Of a DNA stretch of 64,000 nucleotides, positions 47,394 through 59,479 are shown piece after piece. Within the stretch, counting starts at the first letter, position 1. Each line of letters opens with the position of its first letter. This DNA comes from Icerya purchasi (lineage: Eukaryota; Arthropoda; Insecta; Hemiptera; Monophlebidae): contig CM077116.1 in NCBI GenBank assembly GCA_039619475.1, positions 372,076,294-372,140,293 of the forward strand, read 5' to 3'. The notes beneath the pieces are model-generated. The model searched no databases. It saw nothing but the letters and a program-made list of their open reading frames with translations, and had not been told where the DNA came from. The position numbers and the translations under genes were made by a program.

Positions 47394-49061
47394 TTAAATT
47401 TTTATATTAAACAGTGGATTATTATTATTAGGTGTTTGGTCATTTAAAATATTATTTTTATATTTATTTATATAATAATTTTCTGCAATGTTCATATTAT
47501 TACCTTTGTGATAAGTGGCCAGGATGGTTACAGTATTTTCTATTGAATTAGGTTTATGTTTATTTTTAATTAGATGTTCTGCATAGGTTGATTTTTCTAT
47601 TTCATTATTATTAAATGCTTTTATATGTTCTTTATATCTGCAATTGATTTTTCGCCCTGTTTGACCAATGTATGATTTCTCACAATCAGTACAATTTATT
47701 TTATATATACCACTATTTTCGTAAATATTATTATTTTTTAAATTTAAGGTGTTTATTTTATATCTTAAATTATTTTTAGTTTTGAATGCTACATTTAAAC
47801 CTTGTTTTTTGAATAAATTGGTTAATTTATATATGTTATTGTTTATAAATGTGAATGTTATCCATCCTTTATTGTTAGTAGCATTATTGACTCTTAATTT
47901 TTGTATATATTTTGATTTTATTTTGTGAATTAGTTTATCTATTATTTGTTCGTCATAACCATTATTTCTTGCCAAAGTCTTTAATATATTAATTTCTATT
48001 TGTTTTTTATTTATATTCATGGGTGTAGTTAATAATCTATTTATTGCAGTCATGAAGTAGGCATATTTATGTTGGTTTGGGTGATTTGATGTTTTATGAA
48101 TTATATTATCAGTGGTGGTTTGTTTTCTATAAATATTATATGTTAACTTATCATTTGATTTTATTATTGTTATATCTAAGAAATTTATTTTGTTATTTTC
48201 TTCTTTTTCCATAGTATAATGAATATTTTTGTGAATTTTATTTAAATCATTTAGAATGTCATTTTCAATATTACTACTATTTTCATCAAAAATTAGTAGT
48301 GTATCATCTACATATCTAATATAAGATTTAATATTGTATTTTTGTATTATATTTTCCATGTATATTTCTTCTAAATTTTGTAGAAAGATTTCACTTAAAA
48401 TACCTGACAAAGGTGAGCCCATAGCTAATCCATTATTTTGTATATACATGGAGTTATTAAAATTAAAGTAATTTTGCTCTGTAACAGTTTTAATTATTTG
48501 GATTAATTGATTACAAAAAATATTATTCTTTAACTTATTTACAGATTTTTTAATTATATCTATGGTTTCATTTATAGGTATATTAGTATAAAGGTTTGTT
48601 ATATCATAAGAAATTAATTTAGTTTTGTTATTAATTTTTATATTTTTTAATTTATCAAAAACATCCAATCTGTTTCTAATAGTATATTTATTATTAATTG
48701 ATATATTAGTTTTTAATATTTTAGTTATTAATTTTGAGATTTTATAAGAAGGTGCACTAGTATAATTTATTAGTGGTCTTATAGGAGCATTATTTTTATA
48801 TATTTTTATTAAAGGTGCTTTTGGGTTCATATTTATTAAATATTTAGCTTCATTATTATTTATTATTATATCAGATTCTTTTATTATTTTCCTTATTTTT
48901 ATTTGATATTTATTAGTGGGGTCTGTTTTTATTAATTGTATATTATTTTCTTTTAAAAAATTTTCAGTTTTTTGGATGATTTCATTTTTATTGATGATTA
49001 CTAAACTGTTTCCCTTATCTGCTTTTACAATGACTGCATTGTTTTGTTTTAATTTACTATT
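47394..49061 (-). pseudogene. Penelope-like reverse transcriptase with GIY-YIG endonuclease, left arm
   Basis: The minus-strand frame is open from the central spacer (49,061) to the stop, but its first ATG is at 48,830, giving 478 residues. Motifs: RPLINYTSAPSYKISK, LISYDITNLYTNIP (RT motif A with catalytic Asp), GLAMGSPLSGILSEIFLQN (motif B), YIRYVDDTLLIF (YVDD catalytic motif), INFLDITI, and C-terminally GIYKINCTDCEKSYIGQTGR followed by RYKEH. The last is the GIY-YIG nuclease that distinguishes Penelope elements from LINEs, preceded by a CxxC pair. Compared with full Penelope proteins, the N-terminal few hundred residues are absent. The residues present are uninterrupted. Confidence 0.88.
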
Positions 49062-49072
49062 GATATTTTTAA

Positions 49073-50755
49073 TTGAATAGTAAATTAAAACAAAACAATG
49101 CAGTCATTGTAAAAGCAGATAAGGGAAACAGTTTAGTAATCATCAATAAAAATGAAATCATCCAAAAAACTGAAAATTTTTTAAAAGAAAATAATATACA
49201 ATTAATAAAAACAGACCCCACTAATAAATATCAAACAAAAATAAGGAAAATAATAAAAGAATCTGATATAATAATAAATAATAATGAAGCTAAATATTTA
49301 ATAAATATGAACCCAAAAGCACCAACTCTTAACCCTTTAATAAAAATATATAAAAATAATGCTCCTATAAGACCACTAATAAATTATACTAGTGCACCTT
49401 CTTATAAAATCTCAAAATTAATAACTAAAATATTAAAAACTAATATATCAATTAATAATAAATATACTATTAGAAACAGATTGGATGTTTTTGATAAATT
49501 AAAAAATATAAAAATTAATAACAAAACTAAATTAATTTCTTATGATATAACAAACCTTTATACTAATATACCTATAAATGAAACCATAGATATAATTAAA
49601 AAATCTGTAAATAAGTTAAAGAATAATATTTTTTGTAATCAATTAATCCAAATAATTAAAACTGTTACAGAGCAAAATTACTTTAATTTTAATAACTCCA
49701 TGTATATACAAAATAATGGATTAGCTATGGGCTCACCTTTGTCAGGTATTTTAAGTGAAATCTTTCTACAAAATTTAGAAGAAATATACATGGAAAATAT
49801 AATACAAAAATACAATATTAAATCTTATATTAGATATGTAGATGATACACTACTAATTTTTGATGAAAATAGTAGTAATATTGAAAATGACATTCTAAAT
49901 GATTTAAATAAAATTCACAAAAATATTCATTATACTATGGAAAAAGAAGAAAATAACAAAATAAATTTCTTAGATATAACAATAATAAAATCAAATGATA
50001 AGTTAACATATAATATTTATAGAAAACAAACCACCACTGATAATATAATTCATAAAACATCAAATCACCCAAACCAACATAAATATGCTTACTTCATGAC
50101 TGCAATAAATAGATTATTAACTACACCCATGAATATAAATAAAAAACAAATAGAAATTAATATATTAAAGACTTTGGCAAGAAATAATGGTTATGACGAA
50201 CAAATAATAGATAAACTAATTCACAAAATAAAATCAAAATATATACAAAAATTAAGAGTCAATAATGCTACTAACAATAAAGGATGGATAACATTCACAT
50301 TTATAAACAATAACATATATAAATTAACCAATTTATTCAAAAAACAAGGTTTAAATGTAGCATTCAAAACTAAAAATAATTTAAGATATAAAATAAACAC
50401 CTTAAATTTAAAAAATAATAATATTTACGAAAATAGTGGTATATATAAAATAAATTGTACTGATTGTGAGAAATCATACATTGGTCAAACAGGGCGAAAA
50501 ATCAATTGCAGATATAAAGAACATATAAAAGCATTTAATAATAATGAAATAGAAAAATCAACCTATGCAGAACATCTAATTAAAAATAAACATAAACCTA
50601 ATTCAATAGAAAATACTGTAACCATCCTGGCCACTTATCACAAAGGTAATAATATGAACATTGCAGAAAATTATTATATAAATAAATATAAAAATAATAT
50701 TTTAAATGACCAAACACCTAATAATAATAATCCACTGTTTAATATAAAAATTTAA
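49073..50755 (+). pseudogene. Penelope-like reverse transcriptase with GIY-YIG endonuclease, right arm
   Basis: This is the plus-strand mirror copy, 560 codons open from the spacer. It includes NNAVIVKADKGNSLVIINKN, the block just before the RT fingers, and then the same motifs as the left arm: YDITNLYTNIP, GLAMGSPLSG, YVDD and GIY...YIG...GR. It differs from the left by an extra Thr-Leu-Asn-Pro after MNPKAP and one Thr/Ile change. The apparent start at 49,073 is TTG within the spacer and is not a credible natural start, so the protein is N-terminally truncated. Codon use is extremely A+T-rich. Confidence 0.88.
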
Positions 50756-50922
50756 CTTTTTGTCTTCTTGTTTTATTTTATATTTTATATTAATTATTAG
50801 TATTTTCAACCTATAGATTTTTATACCTGCCATGTTTATTCCTCTTTACATCTACTATATATACACATGTATTCCCTATATTCACTTCAGTATGTTTTAA
50901 GTTTCCTTTAAGTTAGTGTTAG

Positions 50923-50952
50923 CTGATGATGGGTTATGCCCGAAAACGTTTC
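50923..50952 (+). ncRNA. Hammerhead-ribozyme-like motif, right arm
   Basis: Identical copy of the left-arm motif on the plus strand, downstream of the RT/GIY-YIG frame and 60 bases before the outer end of the arm. Position near the terminal repeats is where Penelope elements carry their hammerheads. Confidence 0.6.
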
Positions 50953-51013
50953 TAAATAGGTATTTATCTAATTTATTGATCTATATTGTTTGTTATTAAA
51001 GTTTATTTTATTA

Positions 51014-52975
51014 TAAGAGTGTATATATTAAATAAGAATATATGCATTATGTGGTTATATGGAGCTATGTATTATTATTAGGTGTAATATTAGACATTGT
51101 ATATTTTTTACTATGTAATAAAATTTTGTACTAATGATTGCGTTTATTTCTTTAATTTATTAGATTTAAGAGAGTGGGAGGGTTAAAGTAGAAACTTGAA
51201 TTGGACATTGTGCTGACAAAATTAATTTTTATATGTTGTTGTTATACATTAAATGTACACATTAGCGTGTGCGTATACTTGATCAACATCTCAATCCATG
51301 CAATCAGTTTAATTTTCCAATTTAATCTACACTAAACAATTGTACATTATCAAGGTTGAATCAAATCTCTCAAAGTTGGGGCAATTTTGGGGTTAGATAT
51401 TGTTTCATTGCACTAGAAAATTTATACATGGAATTCATGGTCTCACATGCATACGCGTCAACATCATCATCATTGTTACATTACATGCATACCATCAAGC
51501 TATATAACCGACATAATCTTGTAAAAAAAAAGTATGTACATTGAATGTATCCTTTGTGGCAATTAAAATAACTGTATAATAACTCAGGTTAGTGACTAAT
51601 GAGTTTTATCAATCATCCACTCTGATTACACTCATATGCAAAGCATCACATTAGAAACATATAGGCCAAGATTAAACCATTAAGAAAGGTTAGTACTGCG
51701 ATTGTTTTGGTTAGATGTATGTGAATACTTTAATCTGAGACATATCCCCTCATATACATTGTCAACACAATTATTTTGGTTAGATATGCATCAATACATC
51801 TTTTAAATCGCATAAACGCAGCAGATGCTTCAAAAACATAGGTGAAATATATATCAAATTATACTCATAAACAAACATTACTAGCGCAAAGATTAGTCTA
51901 ATTTTAATTAATCAACACATCTAACCATTTTCAATGGAAAATTTGTTGGAACAAACATGGGAGGCATGGTAATATTGGGTTAGCAAGTTATATTAGCTTT
52001 GGCTAGTTACAGATATAATAAAGCGCATTCCTAAAGCTTGCACACACGGAAATAGCAGATTTGGTACGGGGTTAGAAAAGTTGAAAAGTGGGGCTAGTTA
52101 ATAGTAAAACATATTCTCAAAGAGATATGTATATTAACAGGAACGAAGAGTAAAAACCACGCGAGAATATAAAAGTAGGAATTAAAGTGAATCCGTTTTA
52201 AGCAGCGGTTGACATATGCAGTTTAGGCATAAGAAATGGGAGAGGTGAAACGTTACTAAATAACCTTCTTCGAGAAAAGTCTGAAAACCAGATGAACAAA
52301 GAGAAGTCCAATCTTTAAACATAAAACATGTAATGTTGGGTAATGTCCTCAACTGGCGGCCCTCCCCCCCATAAAAAAAAAACAACATAAAAATGAAACG
52401 AAATTTATCATCGCTAATGACGGTAAAATGGTATAAAATATATCTAAATAATGTCAACACTAGATGTGATCATAGATCGATAAGAAGCAATGATAGGAAC
52501 AAAACTCGAGAAAACTGAATTGACACCCTAATAGAGATTAATAGAAAACCGAAGCGTATATTAAGAATAGTTATAAAATTATGAATAAATAGAAAATAGG
52601 AATGAGAACGAATAAACCGAATGGATTAGTCAATAAAGTTATGAAGGAATTGACTTTTAAAGTTAACGAGCAAAAAAGTTTGTAAAAATAAACGAAATGA
52701 CAAAAAAATTAATGTCGTAAAAAAAAAAATATACATAATACTACAATAATAAAGCACGTAATCGTAACAAAGGACCTAAAACGATCATCGGTTACAAAGA
52801 AACTGCTAATGAATGTAAAAATTATAAAGACGATGTTATTACAGATATAATGGAATTGTTCAAAGAAGTAAGAAAAAATTTTATACAAAATTATAAGATT
52901 CAAAAGTTGAACGACCACGAAATCACATAGGCGTCGAATAAAATTAAAACACGACAACAAATCTAGATGGTGTAA
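51014..52975. other. A+T-rich DNA, probably outer flank of the Polinton remnant
   Basis: No gene is recognised. The word ttttggttagat or a close variant recurs near 51,390, 51,705 and 51,772, hinting at a diffuse repeat. If the Polinton was one element its right terminal repeat should lie here, but I could not match it to sequence near 28 kb. Confidence 0.45.
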
Positions 52976-52979
52976 CGTT

Positions 52980-54200
52980 AGATTGGATGAAAGATTTTGT
53001 CGGTATTTCATCTCGCAGTTGTGGAGCGAATTCAAAGTAATCTTCATAAAAACGGTGACGCCATTATGTATCAGAAAACTGTAGACCAACTAGTTTGCTA
53101 TTACTTATCTACAAACTGTACACCCGTATGTGCACAAATTGGTTGATGAAACAAAAAGTTACGGGAACAAGCGGGCAATTTTAAAAACCGGTTTCAGTAC
53201 GCGCGTACAGCGAGAGCATTAATATCTCTAAATGGAAAAAGTATTACTTCGAATGATGTATGGCATTCATAGAGTATCGAAAATCATTTAATACAATTGA
53301 GATATAGGCAGACCCTGAAGGAACAATAGAGACGACGAGTATATTAATATCGCAGAAAAAAAACAAAAACATCTACAACGCGGCCATAATATGAGTTCAA
53401 CATGTAGCAAAATACCATTAAGTAGAGATGTCCCCAGCAAGAGGACACGATGTGCCCGAAGTTATTATAACTGGCTTAAAGAGGATTTTGCAAAAAATTG
53501 CGATGGAAATGAAAGGGCGTCTATATGGGTAAAAAATTCGTTTCTCCGATGATGTTGTGCTAATTAGTAGTGATGCTGATAATTTACAAGACAGCTGGGG
53601 CCTTTGTAGGCGCTCTGCTGTAGTAGAGTTGTCAACAAAGTCAATTAAGACCGTGACAAATGAGCCGTGTCAACTGGAAATCAAAATAGAAGCGGCGAGC
53701 AAATATTAGACATTTTCCCCCTGCGGGTCAGATAAAGAAGTAATGCAAACGAAAATTAAGCAACGAATAAAGTTCTCGCGGCTAGCTTATGGGAAGCTCA
53801 GTAATGAACTGAAAAATAAAGCTCTGCTCAACACGCTGAAATAGAAGTTTACAAACGGTGTGCATTTTACCGAGCGGAAACGTAATGCTAAGTATGTTGT
53901 TAGGAAACTCGCAGCGGCAAGCCCGTGAACGATTAATGTTGTGTATTAAGTTGTCATATAGTAAACGCAACATGTGCATAAGACAATATAAAGTGTGTGA
54001 CAAATGTAGTGGAACGCTTAACACACATCCGAAATGGGACTGCATAATGCGGCTCGGAGAATATCCGATGGCGGGCAAAGTAAAGGAATAATATAGTCGA
54101 AAAGACGGTGGACGATATATGCAGAAATTAGTCGGATAAATGGATGTCGACATAAGCGATTTACGAATCGTATGAGACAGTATAAATTCTGCAATTCCGA
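52980..54200 (+). pseudogene. Heavily decayed LINE reverse transcriptase
   Basis: Scattered plus-strand pieces in the right order: YKLYTRMCTNW-like LYTRMCTNWLMKQK near 53,110-53,155, MAFIEYRKSFNTIE near 53,258-53,300 (motif A 'FxDYEKAFDSxE', with the first Asp changed to Glu), RILQKIAMEMKGRLYG and IRFSDDVVLISSDADNLQD near 53,535-53,595 (the xxDD catalytic motif, Ala changed to Ser). A C-terminal piece near 54,030-54,110 reads KWDCIMRL and KDGGRYMQKL. Dozens of stops are present. It is related in style to RTE/CR1-like endonuclease-RT elements. No ends or tail were located. Confidence 0.65.
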
Positions 54201-54204
54201 GAGT

Positions 54205-55080
54205 TCGTTTTTTTTGACTATCCGGAGAAGCGACCAACTGTAAACGAATCGATTTCACTCGAGCTTATATCCAATGCAATCCATTAATGCCTCCACAAGA
54301 AAGGAACAAAAACAGAGATTAACATCGACAACTTTCATTCATAGTAGTGCTACCCTTAAATAGAAAACAGTTATGGAGATCAAAAAAAAAAAAAAAAAGA
54401 GAAGAAAAAATAAACTCCGAAACCAGTTGAATTCAAAATAATATTTATATCGGATTAATTTTCTATAACACCGTTAATGAGAGCGAAAGTTTGATACAAA
54501 CTTCAAAAAATTTCAGACTATCGCGTATACTAAGTGTCGGAACTAGCGGCAACCTAAAAAGAAACACCCCTGGGGATCTTCAAGAATTCCTCTAACGTAA
54601 ACACGGTTAAACCATCTGCTTTAGAAATTTCAATTTTTTTATCTTTTATTTTTATCGTGTTTTTATTTAAATGCAGCTAAAGCATAATGGAAAAAAAGGA
54701 AAATAAAAACTTTAAAAATTGTATTAAAAATGCCTAGTTTCAGTAAACTGAAAAAGTCGGTTAATTTCGCCTTATTCTGACGTTGGTCCGGTTTCAATCC
54801 GGTTCAAGATATTCCTCAACTTTGTATTTCCACGCGCTGTTGCTCGTAATGAATTTTGTAATTCCATTCGCGTTGCAGCCAATTTTTTCAAGAGCTAAGC
54901 GAACATGTAAATCCTCACAAAAACCGAATCTTGCAAAAAGTACAGTCCCACGTTGCGGGCAGCTTAAGAATTTATTCGATGTTATTCGTAATTCGTTCTC
55001 ATTCTGATTTTCAACTTGCCCGCTTTTGCCCGTATTATTTAAGGTACTCAATTACAAAATGAAAATCGATACCCACCATG
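54205..55080. other. A+T-rich DNA, nothing identified
   Basis: An A-run is near 54,383-54,399. An 85-residue minus-strand frame at 54,794-55,051 has an ordinary amino-acid composition but no recognised domain and no splice signals. It is not called as a gene. Confidence 0.5.
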
Positions 55081-55085
55081 ATTAA

Positions 55086-55221
55086 TTCGTATTTTGTTAT
55101 TCAACCGTACGGCTCCGAGATGATGATTTAATTCCTTTTACTGATTGGAAACATTTTGTTTCTAAGCAACGTAATATTAACCAATAACAGCGCAAGTTAT
55201 AATTGAATAACAAAATACGAA
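55086..55221. repeat. 136-bp MITE-like element with perfect 19-bp inverted termini
   Basis: The ends ttcgtattttgttattcaa (55,086-55,104) and its exact reverse complement (55,203-55,221) flank about 98 bp without coding capacity. This is too small to encode a transposase. No clear target duplication was seen. Confidence 0.75.
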
Positions 55222-55259
55222 GTATAATATAATCAATTATCGTCTCCGATGAACGTTAT

Positions 55260-55530
55260 TTTTTAACCGACTTCAAAAAATAAGGACGTATTCAATTCGA
55301 CTGTATTTTTATTTATTTATTTTTTTTATGTATGTTACCTCAGAACTTTCTTCTAGGTGAACCGGTTTTGATGAGTTTTCTTTTATTTAAAAGGCGGTGC
55401 TTCTCATGTGGTCCCATTTATATTTGATCAAGATCTGATCGGTAGTTTTTGAGTTATCCTTAATAATGCGGGAGTTGAAGCTTTTTGGATGCTTTTCATT
55501 TATGAATGGTTTCACCGCCGTCGGGTTAGA
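55260..55530 (+). repeat. Dispersed insect repeat (accgacttcaaaaaataagg type)
   Basis: The stretch beginning ttttttaaccgacttcaaa and containing attcaattcgactgtattt, atgttacctcagaactttc and gtggtcccattta is a sequence type I recall as widely dispersed in insect genomes. The element class it belongs to is not known to me. A single copy is in the window, so the call rests on recollection rather than internal comparison. Confidence 0.4.
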
Positions 55531-55708
55531 TTTATTGACTTAAAATACTATAAATTTGCCAAATTATCGTGGAAATATAGCTTTTGATGTTTTTACACCG
55601 TGGAAATGCAGTACAAAATAAAGAAATCGATTTTTTTTAAGTATAAAGTATGGAGAATAATGTGAAAAAAAATTGATTTTTAACAAGAAAAAAATTCAAG
55701 CATAACGC

Positions 55709-56197
55709 TAAAAATTGTAAAATAAAATGCTTTTTTACGAAAAAAAAAAAGGATACCGATACTTAACGATTTATTATAAAAATTTAATAAAAATGCACTA
55801 AAAAGTAAAAAATAATTACTCCCGATTAGAAAATATATATCATCAGAGTGATATACCCTTAAAATGATCGTTATTCTTATACCACATTAAAACCTTAATT
55901 AGAGTTGGCATCAAATTCATATTAAAATAATAATTAAAAACTGCGTTAAATGTTCATTAAATTGTTCCTAGATATTTTAACATGAATTTGATGCCAATTT
56001 TAATTAACGTTTTAATGTTTTGTATAAGTGTTACGGTAATATCGTCACTTAAATCACTCTGATATATGTATATTTTCTAATTGAGAGTAATTATTTTTTA
56101 CTTTTTAGTGCATTTTTATTAAATTTTTATAATAAATCGTTAAGTATCGGTATCCTTTTTTTTTTTCGTAAAAAAGCATTTTATTTTACAATTTTTA
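55709..56197. repeat. 489-bp foldback element (nearly full-length hairpin)
   Basis: The two halves are reverse complements. Left arm words (taaaaattgt, aataaaatgcttttttacg, ggataccgatacttaacg, gtaaaaaataattactc) recur inverted at the right end (cgttaagtatcggtatcc, cgtaaaaaagcattttatt, acaattttta). Inner segments around 55,905-56,010 also pair (gcatcaaattcat with atgaatttgatgcc). The whole element could fold into one long hairpin with few mismatches. No coding capacity. Confidence 0.8.
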
Positions 56198-56199
56198 TT

Positions 56200-59040
56200 G
56201 TTGCACGAACACACCTCGAAATTTAACTGTTTGAATACTTTCGAATTTTTCAAATTTTGTAATTTTCCTATTCCTCAAATGGGCGCTAATACGTGCGTGT
56301 ATAATTTTAATTTTTAAGTGCTATTTGTGTATTTTTAAAACATGTTAAGTGGTGATACACATAATGGCAGCCAATTTTGTGCTTAAACTAGTGTGTTCAA
56401 TTTCAGTGACGGTTAATCGGGCAAAGTTGTCTTTTTGACGACACGTGGATGTTTAAAATTCTGCTCGAAATCCCGGAAATTATATTTTCCTCCAGTTCGC
56501 TCACTTTAGGGTGATTTAAAAAGCCAGTTTATCCAAGTCGTTCGACGGTGGTATTACTATTTTTCCCAACTCGATCGCATCGCACCTGTTGTACAGTACG
56601 CTGTTCGACGCAGCTTCTCGTTCCGCGGATTTTTCCGAATTTGAATTTGGCCATTATTTATCGGAGCTGAAGTTTCAAATGAAGTTTCATTTTTCGGAGC
56701 CTAATTCGGACAGCAAGATGATCTCGGCCGGAAAATAAACTAAAATTAATTACGCTGCAAGAGCAAGTTTTTAAAAAGTAATTCGAAACAAAATAAAACA
56801 TTAAAAATGGTATATTCGCTATGACGGGAGTAGACAGAAATAGACGACTGACGATGAACAACAACATGATGATAGTTATTAGTGTTAGAGTAGCGTCAAC
56901 TGTTCGTAGTAAGAATATAATCTAAGATATGGAACAACGAAAAGGATGCGCGCCTTGACTATTTAAATTTAAGTAATACAAAACGATACACGTATATACA
57001 TGATTATTTGATAATACAAACTTTTTACACAGTAACGTAAGAGAAAACGGAAGAAAACGTTGTTAAATATACATGAGAAGAAGAGAGCATGAGAACATTA
57101 GACGAACAATAATGACAGCTTCAGAACGATATTCGCGTAAACTTACAAATAATACATATTTATTTATCTATATACACAGTGTCCTGTATACTGATTAGGC
57201 ACAACGTCGCTTTTTTTTTTTTCTTTTCTTTTCTTTTCTTTTCTGTATAAATAATTTATTGCACGAGTTTTAATTAGATTTCGCTTAACTGAAACACTTT
57301 TTCGCCGTATATTCGTAGACGTTTCGCGAATTTACATTTTAGTCACGATGAAAAATAACACTGCGAGAAATAATCGGCTTTTCTCGCCTTCTCAAAATAC
57401 TTCGAATAATTGATTACAAAGAAAGAAAGAAGAAGAAAAACGAAAAAAAAAGGTAAAAATAAAAATACAACAAAGATTATAATTATGATTTTTACAGTCT
57501 TTTTATATTAGTTATTAACAGATAAATATATATTAATGTATGTACGTATAAAAACTAAAGTCGAAATATTATTATTTACAGATAAATCTAGAGTTTATAG
57601 AGTGGTAAAGAAATCTCTTACGAAATAACAATTACATCTGTGTGTGTCTATTAATTCGTAAAACTATAACTATATATATATATATCTTTACAATTTCTTT
57701 TGAGCAAAAACATTACAAATGTATTATTTACGTCGATTGTGTGTACCTATTAGAAATGCATTTATTCGTCGTATAAAAGTGGCTCTGTTTGTGTAGCCCC
57801 GTCTTTTTAACGCCTATTAAGTACGAACTAAACTCGATGAGATTTTGCTAGAAGAGATGCTATCAAAATACCACTACGTTCAAGGCAATTAGACCAATAC
57901 AGAGTAGTCGTCGATGACACTTTATGTTTTGATTCTAGCTGAAATGAAAAACCTTCCTATATAATAAAGAGATTCTCGGTCATTCGGCCATTCGATCAGT
58001 CTTAACTCTCTCTTTTTCATCGATACGGACCCTAATCGAGATTCGAATATCACACGATGTTTGCTTCTCTATTTGAGTTTAGATGAAAATTACTACAATC
58101 ATAAAAAATGTGATTCTGCGATGATTGTTATTAGGATAAGCGTGTAGATTAAAAATTTTGAGAAAATTTAGAAGTATAGTTAATTTTAAAAAAAGTGTAA
58201 AAAAATAACGCGAAATTTATTTCGTAAATACTAATCTCGATATGGAAACAGAAAAAACAAAACAAAAAACAATTCGTACAAAAAATATTAAACAACTATA
58301 TAAGTTTTTTAATACCAAATAAATTCATAATAAGTCAGATTTTAAGGATAAGTTTATTTTAAGAGTTTATGTTTTCTTTTAAATGTCGACGACTTTGCCT
58401 TTTTCAGATTCTTAATATACCTATAATCAATCGATGCTTCTTGACGTTGACTATATGATGCAATTGTAAAGAAAAAGAATGTTGAAACGTAGGTTTTCTT
58501 TTTTTAAACTTGTTCATCGGTTGTTCCAGATGATTTTTCTCGTGAGAGACAAATATGTCCGTGATTAGGAAGAGTTGGTGGTGTAGTCGTTGAAGGGTGA
58601 TATTGTAACAATTTTTTACAAGTATTTTTTAAATTATGGTTGTCTTTTTTTAGATAATTTTTCGTATTATTAATATTATTATTATTATTCATTCAGAGGC
58701 GTTGAAAGGAGGTCGCTTTATCTTTTTTCGTCGATAAAAAAACTTAAGAATTGGAAAGTAAAATTTCAATAAAAATCATTCACGACGACACGAATGACTT
58801 AAGCAGAAGGAAATGAAAATAATATAAGGGGGGAAAGTTTTAATGGGGAAAAATAGTGATCAGCAACGCGGAGGATGAATGAGAAAACGATAAAACTAGA
58901 AAACCATATCGAAAGGCGATATTAAAAACAAAAAGTAGCCGAACTTTTAGAATGCTTCTTTTTTTTTTTTTTCTTTTGGTTTGTTTTTTTTTCTAGGCTT
59001 ATCTACCAAGGAAATTTACCCACTGGAACAATAATAAAAG
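56200..59040. other. Long repeat-poor stretch, function unknown
   Basis: No recognised coding sequence or element is present apart from a (TTTTC)n run at 57,219-57,244. The composition (A+T-rich, several TTTATT words on the plus strand) would suit the long 3' UTR of a minus-strand gene. A 62-codon minus-strand frame at 58,504-58,692 would then be a terminal exon candidate, but an in-frame stop precedes its ATG and no acceptor is visible, so neither is called. Confidence 0.4.
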
Positions 59041-59054
59041 GAACGAAGCAACTA

Positions 59055-59448
59055 AGGTATTTATCCTCCCCTCATTTGCAAAAAATCTCCCCCAAGCCGT
59101 AATTAAACAGGTATTCTACAGCACTATCAATTCCCTATTTCCCTCTCATGTTACCATTTACACAGATGGTCCGAGGGGGCCTGGTGGTGTTGGTGCTTCT
59201 TTCATTCTTCCTGATTTTAACCTCTCAGAATCTTTTCGACTTCCTTATTTCTGTTCCATATTCACAACCGAGTTGTTGGCTATCCTTCGCTCTATTATTT
59301 TCATTTCCTCGAATCAATTTTCCTCTAAGTTTTTAATTATTTCTAACTCTTTGAGCGCCCTTCAGGCCATATCCTCTCCCCTTCCTGATCATTCGTGTGA
59401 CTTTGTTATCCTCCGTATCTGGGTAAAGGTCCTTGGTTGACGAGCCCA

Positions 59449-59475
<27 letters not shown>
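59055..59475 (+). mobile_element. 5'-truncated LINE with RNase H remnant, poly(A) tail and 14-bp target duplication
   Basis: gaacgaagcaacta at 59,041-59,054 is repeated at 59,476-59,489. Between them lies a plus-strand RNase H domain (VTIYTDGPRGPGGVGASFIL with the first catalytic Asp, TTELLAILRS with the Glu, IISNSLSALQAI) ending abruptly in a 26-base poly(A). The third catalytic position is Asn instead of Asp, and a frameshift after VGASF is not needed to read it. The C-terminal part seen in related LINEs is skipped, so this copy or its source is internally deleted. The RNase H places it in the I/R1-type group, unlike the Jockey copies. Confidence 0.85.

Positions 59476-59479
<4 letters not shown>

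Larger units (their letters stand above)
47097..51013. mobile_element. Penelope-like retroelement, head-to-head inverted dimer
   Basis: Two 1.93-kb arms (47,135-49,061 and 49,076-51,013) are reverse complements around a 14-bp spacer. I could find only a 12-bp insertion in the right arm (49,324-49,335) and one substitution (48,901 versus 49,236). The direct repeat taagagtgtatat at 47,084-47,096 and 51,014-51,026 flanks the pair as a 13-bp target duplication. On the left only, a 38-bp extension (47,097-47,134) lies between duplication and arm, like the one-sided tail described for Penelope elements. Each arm has RT plus GIY-YIG coding sequence and a hammerhead-like motif. Both arms lack the N-terminal coding region, so neither is a full-length copy. 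Near-identity means recent insertion. Confidence 0.85.

Noticed and set aside
47135..51013. The Penelope palindrome as a foldback assembly artefact
   Set aside because: A distinct 13-bp target duplication, a one-sided 38-bp extension, a 12-bp indel and different outer flanks are not expected from a simple read foldback. Long-read confirmation would still be decisive.
54794..55051. 85-codon minus-strand frame with balanced composition
   Set aside because: No recognised domain, no splice sites, single isolated frame in A+T-rich DNA.
58504..58692. 62-codon minus-strand frame ending in DEQV, a possible C-terminal exon
   Set aside because: An in-frame stop directly precedes the ATG, no splice acceptor is visible and the N-terminus is low-complexity Asn.
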